Positions 1 through 10,864 of a stretch of 64,000 bases of DNA are shown here, in pieces; within the stretch, counting starts at the first letter, position 1, and each line of letters starts with the position of its first letter. The notes beneath the pieces were generated by a model. That model was not told the origin of the DNA. It saw only the letters and a list, made by a program, of their open reading frames with translations, and did no database searches. The translations under genes were made by a program, and so were the position numbers. The DNA is taken from the NCBI RefSeq assembly GCF_030123325.1, contig NZ_CP126106.1, positions 2,198,001 to 2,262,000 of the forward strand, given 5' to 3'. The DNA is from Peribacillus simplex. Its GTDB lineage: Bacteria > Bacillota > Bacilli > Bacillales > DSM-1321.

Positions 1-1
1 G

Positions 2-1666
2 ATTGATGAAGCACATATCGTAGTAGATTGGGGTAGTGCATTTAGAACTGACTTTCAGTTATTGTCTGTCTTTCGGAAGAAGCTTATGGAGGCTAGTAAT
101 GGAAGGCTTAAAACGATCTTACTATCTGCTACGATAACTGATGCAGCTGCGTCGACACTTACAAAGTTATTTTCTGAAGACAATAACCTAAGTGAGTTTC
201 GAAGTGATGCCTTACGTTATGAACCTATATTCTTTTTAGATCGACCAGTAAGTGAAAATGAAAGAGAAGCACGTATTCTTGAGATTATACCACTATTGCC
301 AAGACCACTTATTTTATATGTTTCAAGTAAAGAGAGCGCGAGAGAATGGGAAAAAGCTATTCAGGTATCAGGGTTCTCTTCCATTACTAAGTTTACAGGT
401 GAAACAAATAGTGAAGAACGTGAACAGATTCTTGAAAAGTGGAATTCGAACTCCCTTGATATGATCGTTGCTACATCAGCTTTTGGTATGGGTGTAGACA
501 AAAGTGACGTCAGAACAGTTATTCATTGTTGTATTCCTGAGAGCATCAATCGGTTCTATCAGGAAGTTGGTCGTGGAGGACGAGATGGTTATGCGTCTAT
601 TAGTTTACTTAGCGCAACAAAAGAGGACGAACTTGTTCAGTTGAATAAAAGTGCCGTTCTAACAGTTGATAATATGGTTGAACGTTGGGAGAGAATTCGT
701 CGATCAGCAAAGGAGTTTACAGGTGATTCCTTCTGGGTCGATCCCAATACTCGGCCTCATCATTTGCGTAACCAAGAAACAGGTGGGCCTAATGCGAGTT
801 GGAATGAAACAACCATCCTGTTCTTATATCGTCATGGACTACTTGATATTTTGGATATAAAAAAACGTGACAAGGATCAGCGACGTCAACTGCTAGTAAA
901 GATGATTGACGTCGAATCACTCAGTGATCGTGATTTACTAGATGAAAAAATAGAACCTTTCAGAAAGTTGGAACGTGAACGTTTTAACTATGAGTTTGAA
1001 AAAATGAAAAGTATGGTAACGGATGTTGAATATGAATGCTTTAGCACTTATTTTCAAGATATCTATCCATATGCAAGCGATACATGTGGCGGATGTCCGG
1101 CATGCCATGCTGAAGGAACATTACCTTTTCAATATCCGACTTTGACAGAAGTAGCGATAAATACACAAGATAAATTAGTTCCCTTAGAGGGAACTTTAAA
1201 ACAATATTTAGGTGGTTATAAAGAACTGTTTCTATACTCTAACAAAAAGTTTACCAATGAGCTCATTTTAAATATTGTAAATGGAGTGGTTAATTCAAGA
1301 GTACAAGCAGTAATTATCCCCAAATTGATAGGCGTTTCAAGAAATCATTTTGTTAAGAATTTACCAAAAGAAACTCCACTTAGTTATTCGATTCTTGAGA
1401 TGGATGAAATTGAACAACAACCACATATGTATAGTTTATCAGGAAGCATTGCAATTATTTATCCAGATCAAGAAAAGCGGAGTGATTGGTTATACCACTG
1501 GGCCGTTAATTATCAACAAAGAGGCGAAAATAACCGAGTCATTCATATTGCAAAGAAAGATTGTTTTATTCATTCAGAGCAAAAACAATTACAAGAGCTA
1601 CTTGATGGCTCCTTATGTAACATAGAGCAGATTTTTATAAATGAGGATGAAGAAGATTGGTTTTAA
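2..1666 (+). CDS. dpdF: DpdF, RecQ-like superfamily 2 helicase (5' end outside window)
   Basis: The reading frame is open from base 2, so the N-terminal part, including Walker A, lies to the left. The first residues read IDEAHIVVDWGSAFRTDF, a RecQ-type DEAH box (DEAH at nt 5-16). It is followed by an LLSAT motif III and by the RecQ-like motif VI FYQEVGRGGRDG near nt 553-588. A CGGCPACH cluster near nt 1085 resembles the zinc site of RecQ proteins. The C-terminal 190 residues match nothing I know. In Dpd systems DpdF belongs to the group of proteins needed to restrict DNA that lacks 7-deazaguanine; its exact role is not known. dpdG follows after 27 bases. The family is assigned from the helicase type plus the gene order; a RecQ helicase of another defence system is the alternative. 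Confidence 0.82.
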   Translation: MDEAHIVVDWGSAFRTDFQLLSVFRKKLMEASNGRLKTILLSATITDAAASTLTKLFSEDNNLSEFRSDALRYEPIFFLDRPVSENEREARILEIIPLLPRPLILYVSSKESAREWEKAIQVSGFSSITKFTGETNSEEREQILEKWNSNSLDMIVATSAFGMGVDKSDVRTVIHCCIPESINRFYQEVGRGGRDGYASISLLSATKEDELVQLNKSAVLTVDNMVERWERIRRSAKEFTGDSFWVDPNTRPHHLRNQETGGPNASWNETTILFLYRHGLLDILDIKKRDKDQRRQLLVKMIDVESLSDRDLLDEKIEPFRKLERERFNYEFEKMKSMVTDVEYECFSTYFQDIYPYASDTCGGCPACHAEGTLPFQYPTLTEVAINTQDKLVPLEGTLKQYLGGYKELFLYSNKKFTNELILNIVNGVVNSRVQAVIIPKLIGVSRNHFVKNLPKETPLSYSILEMDEIEQQPHMYSLSGSIAIIYPDQEKRSDWLYHWAVNYQQRGENNRVIHIAKKDCFIHSEQKQLQELLDGSLCNIEQIFINEDEEDWF

Positions 1667-1693
1667 AAATTTTAGTAAAGGATGGTGATTAAT

Positions 1694-2527
1694 ATGCCAT
1701 TTATACCACGTCTAGCTAACACGATGATGCCTAATAGGGTTTTAGCTTTATGCCAACTTGTAGCTTATAAGTCTTTATCTAAACAACAATTATCAGATTT
1801 ACTTCAACCAAACCATTTAAACAATGCTAAATCTCAATTCTCAGATGTATTTAGGTTGGCAAAAGAAGGCCGTTTAATTGAAGAGGATAAGACAATAGAC
1901 AAAGTGAATCTATTAGTTAACAAAAAGGATATTGAAACACCAACTACGTTTCGACGTCTAATTTCAAGATTAGCCTTATCTAAATCAGATCTTATGTTTT
2001 ATAAGTTTACGAGTTGGTACTTAATGCGCGGAGCAAAGGTTTTTGGAGAGTCTAGTAAAAAGCTTGCAGATGAATTTAATAGTGAAATGCAATTTGAAAA
2101 GGATTCTCCAAATGAATTTAATGATACCAACATTAATGCATGGAAATCATGGGCATCTTTTCTTGGGTATGGGTTTCTAAATAGTGGAGTTGTCATTCCG
2201 AATACAGAAATCCGTTTAGCAGATTTACTGATGGAAAATAAAGGTCTGACAAGAGGACAGTTTATTCCATTTGCTGAATTTATGAAGTGGCTTTCTACCA
2301 CATCACGAGAACTTGATGGTGGGGAAATTTTTAATAATAGTAAAGGGGCAGGGGAATTACCATCTCAAACTTTGACATTAGGTTTATCTTCAGGTTTAAG
2401 AGCCCTACATGATCATAAAATTATTGAATTACATTATCAATCAGATGCCTTGGATACATGGTTCCTAACGAAATGCAATACTCACGAAATCGTAATGGAA
2501 GTATCAGAAATAAAGATTAGGCGGTGA
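1694..2527 (+). CDS. dpdG: DpdG-like protein of the DNA 7-deazaguanine island
   Basis: This is a protein of about 277 residues with no catalytic motif that I can see. The N-terminal stretch (VLALCQLVAYKSLSKQQLSDLL onward) has the pattern of a winged helix, so DNA binding is possible but inferred. I prefer the ATG at 1694 (MPFIPRL), with GGTGA five bases upstream, over the ATG at 1682. The gene lies between the RecQ-like helicase and the large ATPase, which is the place of DpdG in the known dpdF-G-H-I-J order; the name rests mainly on that position and on size. It is almost contiguous with dpdH, whose start lies 6 bases after the dpdG stop, so the two are probably translated together. Confidence 0.72.
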   Translation: MPFIPRLANTMMPNRVLALCQLVAYKSLSKQQLSDLLQPNHLNNAKSQFSDVFRLAKEGRLIEEDKTIDKVNLLVNKKDIETPTTFRRLISRLALSKSDLMFYKFTSWYLMRGAKVFGESSKKLADEFNSEMQFEKDSPNEFNDTNINAWKSWASFLGYGFLNSGVVIPNTEIRLADLLMENKGLTRGQFIPFAEFMKWLSTTSRELDGGEIFNNSKGAGELPSQTLTLGLSSGLRALHDHKIIELHYQSDALDTWFLTKCNTHEIVMEVSEIKIRR

Positions 2528-2532
2528 TATAT

Positions 2533-5500
2533 ATGAATAATCCAAATAAAGAACAATATTTGGACAAAGTGGCCGATGTGATCCGAACGGATGCTACGAA
2601 TATTGACGAAGTTAACTTCCTTGCTACACATACACCCTTTAAAAAGTTAATACATGTTACGAGCGGAATTAAAGAAACAGGAAAATCAGAAATGGATGAG
2701 GAGACATTCTTTCGGAAACAAGTATTAAACCGTCGAAATGATCACCAATTTATTATTGTTCAAGGGGATAATGGAACAGGAAAATCTCATTTTATCCGGT
2801 GGGTAAAGGAACGATATGAGAAATCAGTTAATTTAGATGAAGAAGCCGTACTATTCATTTCTCGTTCACAAAGTACGTTAAGAGGTGCTCTTGAACAAAT
2901 TATCAATTCAGGAATATTCGAAGAAAGTGATACGATTGATAAAATTAAAAAGTTGATTTTAGCGAATGAGCATTTAAAAGAAAATGATTTAAAACAAAAT
3001 ATTATTCATCAATTCGCGATCGCTGTCCAAGGTGATGAGGAGACAGCTAGTTTACCAAGTAAAATCAAGAAAAACTTATATGCCTTTCTTGTAGAACCGT
3101 CTATTCAAGAGTTTATGTTCAGGGAATCGGGTCCAATTGAAAGAATTAAAATGAGATTAGCTGCTGAAAGTTCAAATGAGCGGCTAGATGATATTTCTCC
3201 ACGCTTTAAGGCAGAAGACTTTGTCATAACAGTTGATTTACTTCAAACCTTTAGGCAATCTGATGCATCGAAACGTTCTATGAAGCTGGCTGAATCTCTT
3301 TTTAATAATGAAAATCCTGCTCAACTTAGACTGGATCTTGCTAACTACTTAAATCAATTTTTAGAAACGGTTGTCCAACGCTGTGCCAATTTAAGAGGTT
3401 CAGACTTAAAAGACGTATTTCAGCAACTTCGAAGAGAATTGAAAGTAAACAATAAAAACTTAACGCTATTTATTGAGGATATTACTTCATTTACAGGAAT
3501 TGATCGTGCATTGGTTGAAGTGCTAGTCACTGAACATAAAGGAACAGATTATAACGAAGAATACTGTCGACTTCTTTCCTTTGTTGGGATTACAAATGAG
3601 TACTATAAGACTACGATTCCTGATAATCTGAAAGAAAGGGTAACAGGTCGAGTTTTAATTGATAAGGCTGCATTATTTGATGGTAATCAAATTTCAGAAA
3701 TGGCTGCTCGATATCTTAATGCCATTTATATAGAACGCAGCCAACTTGTTAAATGGGTAGATAATGGAGCAGATGAAGGATCGCTTCCGATTTCCGCAGA
3801 ATACAAAGATTTTGAATGGGCTAACTTTCATTTGAAAGATAAGCGTACGTTAACATTGTTTCCTTTTAACAAAACAGCTTTAGAAAACTTTTATCATGCA
3901 TTAGAAAATAAAACACCCAGGAGATTTTTGAAACATGTTTTAACGCATCTATTGCAATTATTTTTTGCCAATGATGAGTTTCCACCTAAAATTATTGAAT
4001 TAACAAATGAGTTTCCTCATTTATCTAATTTCAAGGATGTCATCACATCAAAACGTATAATAGAGAACAAGGAACCTCAACATAGCGAACGATTGACCTC
4101 CTTCTTAAGAGTGTGGGGAAATGGTACAGTCGATACGGTTCAGCATAACAATGAAATGACAGTTGGTGGATTGTCAAAAGATGCCTTTTATGCTTTTAGT
4201 TTACCCTTTATTGCAGATAAAAATCGAGTGGTCAAGCCACAGGTTGAACCAACTGTAACGATCCCCCCTACTGGAGGAGGGAAAATTGATCGTCCTCCTG
4301 ATCCAATAGTTCCGGTGGTCCTACCAATAGCTAAAAATCCTGGTCAAGATGCATTTGATAAGGTTGTTTCAGAACTGGAACAGTGGATGAATGGGATAGG
4401 AAAGATAAAAAGTTATTCCAATTTCAGGGAAGACATTTACAATGCCTTTATTGATTTTATTGATTGGGAAGCGGAGAATATTTCTTCTCGTTTAGTTAGC
4501 GACCACTTTCAAAGTCGGAGAATTCATATCGAAGGTCAAACCGTATCAACAGCAGGCAGTGAAGTACTATTAATAGAGAAAAAACCTTCTACTTACTATG
4601 CGCTATTATCGATGGCCGCATGGCGACATCTCGGGAATAAATCATGGGATTTTGAGAGTAGCATTGATTATTTACCTGGTTTTTATAATTGGCTTCATGA
4701 AGAAAAAGAGAATGTAATAGCTTATATAAAGTACCCAAAAGAAGTGACGAATCGTGAAAAATGGGAGTTTTCAAAATGGGTTCTTATAGCAAATTACCAA
4801 TTAACGGTATTATCAGGGAATCTGAACCGAAGTGACATGTCTTCTTTAAAAATTTATGAAGCTTTATTTCAGCAACCACAGATTCCGATTGAGGAACATC
4901 GCTCTTCAGAATGGACATCTATGCAAAAGCGACTTAATAACTCTGGGACCAATCGGCTAGTTCAGACAAACTACGATTTATTAAAAAGCATGTATAACCG
5001 TGTCCAAGGAAAGATTACTGATAAAACAGGAGTTCATTTTATTGATGCTGCAAAAATTTTAAAAGAAATTAAACTTCTAAAAAAACAGAATTGGGATATG
5101 GAGAAATTAGAATTACCTGATAATACTCTTTATAGAGAATCGACTCGATTTACGTCTTTACAACTATTAGATCTATTGAGAAATGGATTACCTCTTGCAA
5201 TTAAAGGAGAATGTAATTTAATTCAGGAGAGAATAAATAGCATAATGAATTATATTGGTTCTGATGAAACAGTGGATCAATTATTTAATGAAATGCGGGA
5301 TTTGTTAGGCTATTTCAAAAGTATTAACGAGGGTTTTGTTAGTGAAGATTTTAGTTCTTTACAAAAACGTGATTTAAACCATGAGCAGCTTCTTTTTCAA
5401 TTGAAGTCATTAAAACAAGTGGAAGAGTGGGAGAATGACCAATTATTAGTAGGTTTAATAACCGTTCCTCATACACGAATCGTTGAATATATCAAATTGT

Positions 5501-5688
5501 TTGAAAAGATGGACCGATTGTTAAAAAATAGATACGATAAATTTGATGAAAAGCACAAAAAGTTAGATCAAAAGTTAAGAGAAGGTCAAACGAAACAAGT
5601 AATTGAAGATACACGCAATTATTTGGAAAAATTACGTAATGATATTGAAGACATCCATAAGGAGGTGTCATCAAATGTTATTAGATAA
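2533..5688 (+). CDS. dpdH: DpdH-like P-loop ATPase of the Dpd restriction group
   Basis: This is a large protein (about 1051 residues) with a clear Walker A, GDNGTGKS, at residues 78-85 and a probable Walker B, LFIED, near residue 315. A proline-rich linker near residue 575-600 separates the N-terminal ATPase half from a C-terminal half. That half ends in a charged, probably coiled-coil stretch (KFDEKHKKLDQKLREG onward). The start ATG at 2533 has GGTGA six bases upstream; the upstream GTG overlaps that site. Gene order (after dpdG, before dpdI) and size fit DpdH, which in Salmonella belongs to the restriction half of the system. What it moves or senses with ATP is unknown. The tail of the gene carries the AAGGAGGTG ribosome site of the next gene and overlaps it by 14 bases. 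Confidence 0.75.
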   Translation: MNNPNKEQYLDKVADVIRTDATNIDEVNFLATHTPFKKLIHVTSGIKETGKSEMDEETFFRKQVLNRRNDHQFIIVQGDNGTGKSHFIRWVKERYEKSVNLDEEAVLFISRSQSTLRGALEQIINSGIFEESDTIDKIKKLILANEHLKENDLKQNIIHQFAIAVQGDEETASLPSKIKKNLYAFLVEPSIQEFMFRESGPIERIKMRLAAESSNERLDDISPRFKAEDFVITVDLLQTFRQSDASKRSMKLAESLFNNENPAQLRLDLANYLNQFLETVVQRCANLRGSDLKDVFQQLRRELKVNNKNLTLFIEDITSFTGIDRALVEVLVTEHKGTDYNEEYCRLLSFVGITNEYYKTTIPDNLKERVTGRVLIDKAALFDGNQISEMAARYLNAIYIERSQLVKWVDNGADEGSLPISAEYKDFEWANFHLKDKRTLTLFPFNKTALENFYHALENKTPRRFLKHVLTHLLQLFFANDEFPPKIIELTNEFPHLSNFKDVITSKRIIENKEPQHSERLTSFLRVWGNGTVDTVQHNNEMTVGGLSKDAFYAFSLPFIADKNRVVKPQVEPTVTIPPTGGGKIDRPPDPIVPVVLPIAKNPGQDAFDKVVSELEQWMNGIGKIKSYSNFREDIYNAFIDFIDWEAENISSRLVSDHFQSRRIHIEGQTVSTAGSEVLLIEKKPSTYYALLSMAAWRHLGNKSWDFESSIDYLPGFYNWLHEEKENVIAYIKYPKEVTNREKWEFSKWVLIANYQLTVLSGNLNRSDMSSLKIYEALFQQPQIPIEEHRSSEWTSMQKRLNNSGTNRLVQTNYDLLKSMYNRVQGKITDKTGVHFIDAAKILKEIKLLKKQNWDMEKLELPDNTLYRESTRFTSLQLLDLLRNGLPLAIKGECNLIQERINSIMNYIGSDETVDQLFNEMRDLLGYFKSINEGFVSEDFSSLQKRDLNHEQLLFQLKSLKQVEEWENDQLLVGLITVPHTRIVEYIKLFEKMDRLLKNRYDKFDEKHKKLDQKLREGQTKQVIEDTRNYLEKLRNDIEDIHKEVSSNVIR

Positions 5689-6331
5689 GGTTATATCGAC
5701 TCGTAAGTTAATTGAGCAAGTAAAAATAGAGGAAGATAGGTTGAGTAAGTATGAAGATTATCGAGAATTTAGTCAAAAATTAGTCGATCAATCAAGTGCA
5801 TATTACGAGTTTATTAACGCCATTAAAAGCCTTGAAGCGACATATCCAGAAGAGTTTATGAAACCTGATATGTCCAAAGTAATAGAAAAGATTAATGAAT
5901 TACTTGAAACCTTTGAAAACGACCCTAAACAAAATAAAATTAATTATTTAACGAAGGAAATAGATAATTTTAATACCGAATGGCATGAAAAATGGACTAA
6001 GTTCGCATCCTCAAAAAGTCAGGATGTAATCCGAGGTTTATCCTCTATTAAACAGGTGGCAGGATTGGATACCGATATCAATGATATTATTCATTGGTTG
6101 GAAGTTCTGACAAATAAGTGGCCAATATCTGAAAGAAATCTACAACAGTTTACGAGGTATCTTATTCGCGCTAGAGAAAAGTTAACGAATATTAATGCGT
6201 CACCTGAGGTACAAAAGTTTCTTGATTCAGTGGCAAATAACAAAGCAACCATCAACGATGTTACTCCAGAAATAATCCGTTGGTTAAATGAAAATAATTT
6301 TTCAAGTAACTTAAAGATCACATATAAATAA
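5675..6331 (+). CDS. dpdI: DpdI-like small helical protein
   Basis: This is a protein of about 218 residues that is mostly charged helix. There are no membrane segments and no recognisable enzyme motif. The start is set at the ATG at 5675 (MLLDKVISTRK), preceded by a strong AAGGAGGTG at 5659-5667; the longer frame from 5603 lies wholly inside dpdH and is not credible. It overlaps the dpdH stop by 14 bases, so translation is probably coupled and the product may bind the DpdH coiled-coil tail (inference). Position between the ATPase and the large helicase matches DpdI. Function is unknown even in the characterised systems. Confidence 0.7.
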   Translation: MLLDKVISTRKLIEQVKIEEDRLSKYEDYREFSQKLVDQSSAYYEFINAIKSLEATYPEEFMKPDMSKVIEKINELLETFENDPKQNKINYLTKEIDNFNTEWHEKWTKFASSKSQDVIRGLSSIKQVAGLDTDINDIIHWLEVLTNKWPISERNLQQFTRYLIRAREKLTNINASPEVQKFLDSVANNKATINDVTPEIIRWLNENNFSSNLKITYK

Positions 6332-6358
6332 TTTTGTCAGTTAAGTGAGGTTTCAATA

Positions 6359-9300
6359 ATGGAACGCACCGATTTAGATAGATTAGCAGAAGAGGTATTA
6401 ACACAATTAGAATTAGAAGAAAATAACTTGTTAACGTGGGGGATCATAGGAGGATCTTTTAATCCGTTACTTAAGGTAGAAAAGATTATTGAGTCTTCTC
6501 CCACTCAATTTATAGGAGAACTATGGTCAAAATTAGAAGATCAAGGTATTAGATCAAGTGATATCATCAAAAATCTGGTGGATAGAAAATTGTTGTTTAA
6601 AGGGAAGACGGGTTATCGTTCTCGTTATGCTGAAACAGTTCGTCTCTTATATTTGCTAAAACAACGTTTTAAATTTACAGATTGGTTAAGTGCACCTAAC
6701 TTAGTTAGTAACATAAAAACAAATTTGAAGTATCGGAACTATCCAAAGCGTGATCAAAATTGGAATCAAATTAGGAGCAAATTAAGAGATGAACAGTTTG
6801 CTCCCTTTATTCTATCGGCACTTGATGAATTATTAGAACATGGTAACTTGAAACTCTCAGTGTTTCAAGTTGAATCGTTATTGCATCTGTTAAAAGAAGG
6901 CAAAAAGTCAACTGAAGGTGGAACGATCATTGGAGCTGGAACAGGGTCAGGGAAAACGAAGTCGTTTTATTTACCTGCCTTTAGTCAAATTTCCCAATCT
7001 ATTAAAGATGATTCACGGACATGGACACGGATGTTAGCAATATATCCTCGGACAGAATTGCTGAAGGATCAATACAGTGAGGCTTTAAGTGAAGTATTAA
7101 AATTAAACAATTTATTTCATTCGCAGTCCATTCGTCCAATATCTATTGGATGTTATTATGGGGATACACCTGACCATGCAGAGGAAGTACGTTCCCATGA
7201 AAATCGAAAATGGCAAAAGAAGCAAGATGGTTATGTCTGTCCATCCTTAGTTTGTCCGAATTGTGGTTCGGATTTAATATGGAAAACAGTTGACTTGGAG
7301 AAGGTAATAGCAACAAATGAAGATCAATATGAAAAACTCTATTGTACAGGTGCAACTTGTCATGTCATAGTTGAATCCCAAAATATTATTTTGACAAGAA
7401 AACGGATGATAAGACAACAACCTGATATTCTATTTACTACTACCGAGATGTTAAATCGAAAACTATCAAGTGGTTATGATCAACACCTTTTTGGTATTAG
7501 ATCAGATCGAAAGCCACCATTATTTGTTTTATTAGACGAAGTCCATATTTACAATGGAATAAATGGTGCCCATGTTTCTTATGTCTTGAAGAGGTGGAAA
7601 AATCTAGTAAAAAAATATGCGGATTCTCGGTATGGAATTCAGTTCGTTGGTTTGTCAGCAACATTACCAAATCCACAATATTTCTTTTCACAATTAGTAG
7701 GTATTTCAGAAAATAGTTGTAAGTACGTAACTCCAAATCCCGAAGATATGACCGATGAGGGTATGGAATATAATCTTGTACTTCGTGGGGATCCATTTTC
7801 CAGTACTGCTCTATTATCAACATCTGTGCAGACGGCTATGTTACTGGGAAGAATGTTAGACCCTCTTGGTCATTCAACTTCGAATGGTGCCTTTGGTTCC
7901 AAGATCTTCGGTTTTACGGATAAATTAGACGTAATTAATCGTTGGTATCATATTGAAAAGAGTGCAGAAGAAGATCTTGTATTAAGCCAATATCGTGATT
8001 GGGAAGTAATCAAAGAAGAAGCACCACAGCTTGAAAAAACAAAAAAATATCAATTTAATGCAGGTCAGGTTTGGGAACTAGCCAAACGAATTGACCCTGT
8101 AGGTCTTCAGAATCCAATGAAGATTGCTATTACATCTTCACAATATAAAGGTGTTGATTCAAAAGCAAAGTTTGTCGTCGCAACTAGTACTCTAGAAGTT
8201 GGATATAATGATCCAGCTGTAGGGGCTGTTATTCAACATAAGGCACCAAGGAATTTAGCATCTTTCTTACAACGAAAAGGTCGTGCAGGTCGTAAGCGAG
8301 GAACAAGGCCTTGGACAGTAGTAGTTGTGTCATCCTATGGTAGGGATCGGTTTGTCTATGATTTTCCAGAACAATTATTTAGCCCCAATTTACCAGACTT
8401 ATCTTTACCCGTTAGGAATGTATATGTTCAGAGAATTCAAGCTGGTTTTGCCGTTATGGATTGGTTTAGTGTTCAATTAAAACAACAAGGGTTTAACCAA
8501 CCGATTTGGAATGTTCTTTCACCACAATATAAAAGTTATCAGAGAGAACGACGTGTGATTTCTGATCTAGTTATGGATATTTTAGATGGAAATGATCAAG
8601 AGTTTATTCTTTTTATGAAGTCTGCCTTACAAGTAGATGAAAATCATCTTAATCAGTTGTTATGGACTCCTCCGCGCTCTATCATGTTTGATTTATTCCC
8701 TACTTTGTTAAATCATCTATCCATGGATTGGGCAAGACAAGAGGGGAACAAAGAATTGCCAACATCACCATTACAGGGGTATGTTCCAAGAAACTTATTT
8801 TCTACATTAGAAGTAAATGAATTAGAATTATGGATTAACAAAGATCAGAAAAGAGTTCATTATCAAGCTTTACAACAAGGAATTAAAGAATTTGCTCCAG
8901 GGAATGTTTCAAAGAGATATGCCAAGGCGGAAAACATTAAGGAAGCACAATGGTTACCAGTTTCTTTAGATAAAGAAATCATTGATATGAAAGAGGGACA
9001 TATTGTTGGCAGATTTATCAATAGGGTAGAAGAAAATGATGACCGCATTGACGTTTATTTACCACTTAAATATGAACTATTACAAATCCCTTATGAATTA
9101 AGTGACAGGACAACAGGAATATTGGATTGGAATGTAAAGGTTTTAACAAAGAATCATGCAGAAACAGAAGTAGAGGTTGACATCCCTTTATTATCTCAAT
9201 CAGCATTAAAATCATTCTTTACTAGGATACATTTATTTTCGTCTAATGAACTTCAAACGGTAACGTTCACGCGTTATGCAACCAAATGTAATGTTGAAAT

Positions 9301-10864
9301 TAAATATAAAGATGGAAAATCCGAGAGGAAAGTCTATCATTTCACGTATGGTTCAAGTAAAGGCCAAACGGCTATGGGTTTCCAAGTTGATGTCGATGCT
9401 ATTGTATTTAAGTTAGCTGATATAGACTTAGAACAAATTAAGTTTCAACCAGAATGGGAACAGCTTTTGACAGAATTAAGACCAAGATTCTATCTGGATA
9501 TGCTTCAGAATGATTTAGAATTAGCGAGCCAGTTATCCATTTTTGAAATCGAATGGCTTTGGCAAATATGTCTGTCCTCAACCATTGCAACTTCCGTTAG
9601 TAAACAATGTGGCATTAAAGAAGCGGTTGAAATCTATAGGGAACAGGTTAAGGCCATTTCTTTACGAGCGCTTAATGTGATTTTTCAATCTACGGCCGTA
9701 AAAATAGAAGATAATGACCAGGCAGAAGAAGCCAAACTTTATAAAAGGTTATTATCCCATCTGGATGATGAAGGAATTATGGAACGTTTTATTGCACGTC
9801 TTGACTTACTTTATGTAGATATAACCGAAGATGAAGCCTATTATCCGTGGATCATGGAACGACTGCACACAACAATTGCAGCGTGTATAAAACAGGCAGT
9901 TGAACAATTATTACCTGATATCAATACAGAAGATATCAATATTGATATAAAGGATCATCAAATATGGCTTTCAGAAACAGACTCAGGAGGAATGGGGGTT
10001 ATTTCTAGTATTGCTTCAGCAATGAGTAATGAGCCTAGGTTGTTTGAAGATTTATTCTTTAAAGCAGTTGATGATTGTCCAAGAAACGACATTTCTAAAG
10101 GATTGTCTTCTATCGTTGATCATTTTAATGATCCTGACTTTTATGAGACCATTTCTATTATTCGGAAAGCAACCAATTTGGATGAGCAAAAACAGCAACT
10201 TGAATTACTTCGAAAGCAATTAAGTGACCGTGGTATCACGCCAAATCGTGAATTATTTGTAAGCTTTACAACGAAATTGCTTCATAATAATAATAATCAA
10301 ATGACGGATGAATTAATGAAAGATTTACAAGAGTTGTGGCGTCGTGAGGAACGACGATTAGAATGTAAAATTGATCTGCGTGTATTTACTGTTGCTTGTT
10401 TGCGATTGGATGACATAAAAGTACGGATTGATTCTATTCTTGAAAATCTATATTCAAGCGGCAACTATGATGAAAAGCAACGTCTATTACTTGTCGAGAC
10501 TCTTTTATGGAATGACTGTAATGATTCTTGTCCTGAATGTTTGAATCTATATAGTCCATATCAGTCTTTTGCAAAGCCATCACGCCTATTACTTAAGTCG
10601 GTAAGTAAACCAACAAAGATAACCATTGATTCAAGTAAGGCTAATTGGAGCGAAAGATTAATGGAACTATTAAAAAAGGGTAACCAAGTTTGCGTATGGA
10701 CTTCATTTGAGGAAATGGAAGAATGTCAAAGGATATTAGTGGATATCATTCAAACCCCAATTGATTTTGATTATGAATTTTATTATCCGTATATCTCAGG
10801 TGTTCATAGTAAAGGTAGTAATTGGTTGTTTGATGTTCGAGTGAGGGAGGTAACACATGCATAA
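6359..10864 (+). CDS. dpdJ: DpdJ-like giant DEAD/DEAH-box helicase
   Basis: This is a 1501-residue superfamily 2 helicase. Walker A is GAGTGSGKT (residue about 192), motif II is DEVH (about 393), motif III is LSATLP, and motif VI is QRKGRAGRKRG (about 638), arranged as in the Lhr/DrmA-type helicases with a long C-terminal extension. A zinc-binding-looking insertion (CPSLVCPNCG with a CTGATC partner, residues about 293-330) sits inside the first helicase domain. A second Cys pair (CNDSCPEC) lies near the C-terminus. DpdJ is one of the proteins required for restriction of unmodified DNA in Salmonella. The start ATG at 6359 has a weak AGTGAGG site. The last 8 bases overlap dpdK. Length, motifs and position agree well. 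Confidence 0.85.
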   Translation: MERTDLDRLAEEVLTQLELEENNLLTWGIIGGSFNPLLKVEKIIESSPTQFIGELWSKLEDQGIRSSDIIKNLVDRKLLFKGKTGYRSRYAETVRLLYLLKQRFKFTDWLSAPNLVSNIKTNLKYRNYPKRDQNWNQIRSKLRDEQFAPFILSALDELLEHGNLKLSVFQVESLLHLLKEGKKSTEGGTIIGAGTGSGKTKSFYLPAFSQISQSIKDDSRTWTRMLAIYPRTELLKDQYSEALSEVLKLNNLFHSQSIRPISIGCYYGDTPDHAEEVRSHENRKWQKKQDGYVCPSLVCPNCGSDLIWKTVDLEKVIATNEDQYEKLYCTGATCHVIVESQNIILTRKRMIRQQPDILFTTTEMLNRKLSSGYDQHLFGIRSDRKPPLFVLLDEVHIYNGINGAHVSYVLKRWKNLVKKYADSRYGIQFVGLSATLPNPQYFFSQLVGISENSCKYVTPNPEDMTDEGMEYNLVLRGDPFSSTALLSTSVQTAMLLGRMLDPLGHSTSNGAFGSKIFGFTDKLDVINRWYHIEKSAEEDLVLSQYRDWEVIKEEAPQLEKTKKYQFNAGQVWELAKRIDPVGLQNPMKIAITSSQYKGVDSKAKFVVATSTLEVGYNDPAVGAVIQHKAPRNLASFLQRKGRAGRKRGTRPWTVVVVSSYGRDRFVYDFPEQLFSPNLPDLSLPVRNVYVQRIQAGFAVMDWFSVQLKQQGFNQPIWNVLSPQYKSYQRERRVISDLVMDILDGNDQEFILFMKSALQVDENHLNQLLWTPPRSIMFDLFPTLLNHLSMDWARQEGNKELPTSPLQGYVPRNLFSTLEVNELELWINKDQKRVHYQALQQGIKEFAPGNVSKRYAKAENIKEAQWLPVSLDKEIIDMKEGHIVGRFINRVEENDDRIDVYLPLKYELLQIPYELSDRTTGILDWNVKVLTKNHAETEVEVDIPLLSQSALKSFFTRIHLFSSNELQTVTFTRYATKCNVEIKYKDGKSERKVYHFTYGSSKGQTAMGFQVDVDAIVFKLADIDLEQIKFQPEWEQLLTELRPRFYLDMLQNDLELASQLSIFEIEWLWQICLSSTIATSVSKQCGIKEAVEIYREQVKAISLRALNVIFQSTAVKIEDNDQAEEAKLYKRLLSHLDDEGIMERFIARLDLLYVDITEDEAYYPWIMERLHTTIAACIKQAVEQLLPDINTEDINIDIKDHQIWLSETDSGGMGVISSIASAMSNEPRLFEDLFFKAVDDCPRNDISKGLSSIVDHFNDPDFYETISIIRKATNLDEQKQQLELLRKQLSDRGITPNRELFVSFTTKLLHNNNNQMTDELMKDLQELWRREERRLECKIDLRVFTVACLRLDDIKVRIDSILENLYSSGNYDEKQRLLLVETLLWNDCNDSCPECLNLYSPYQSFAKPSRLLLKSVSKPTKITIDSSKANWSERLMELLKKGNQVCVWTSFEEMEECQRILVDIIQTPIDFDYEFYYPYISGVHSKGSNWLFDVRVREVTHA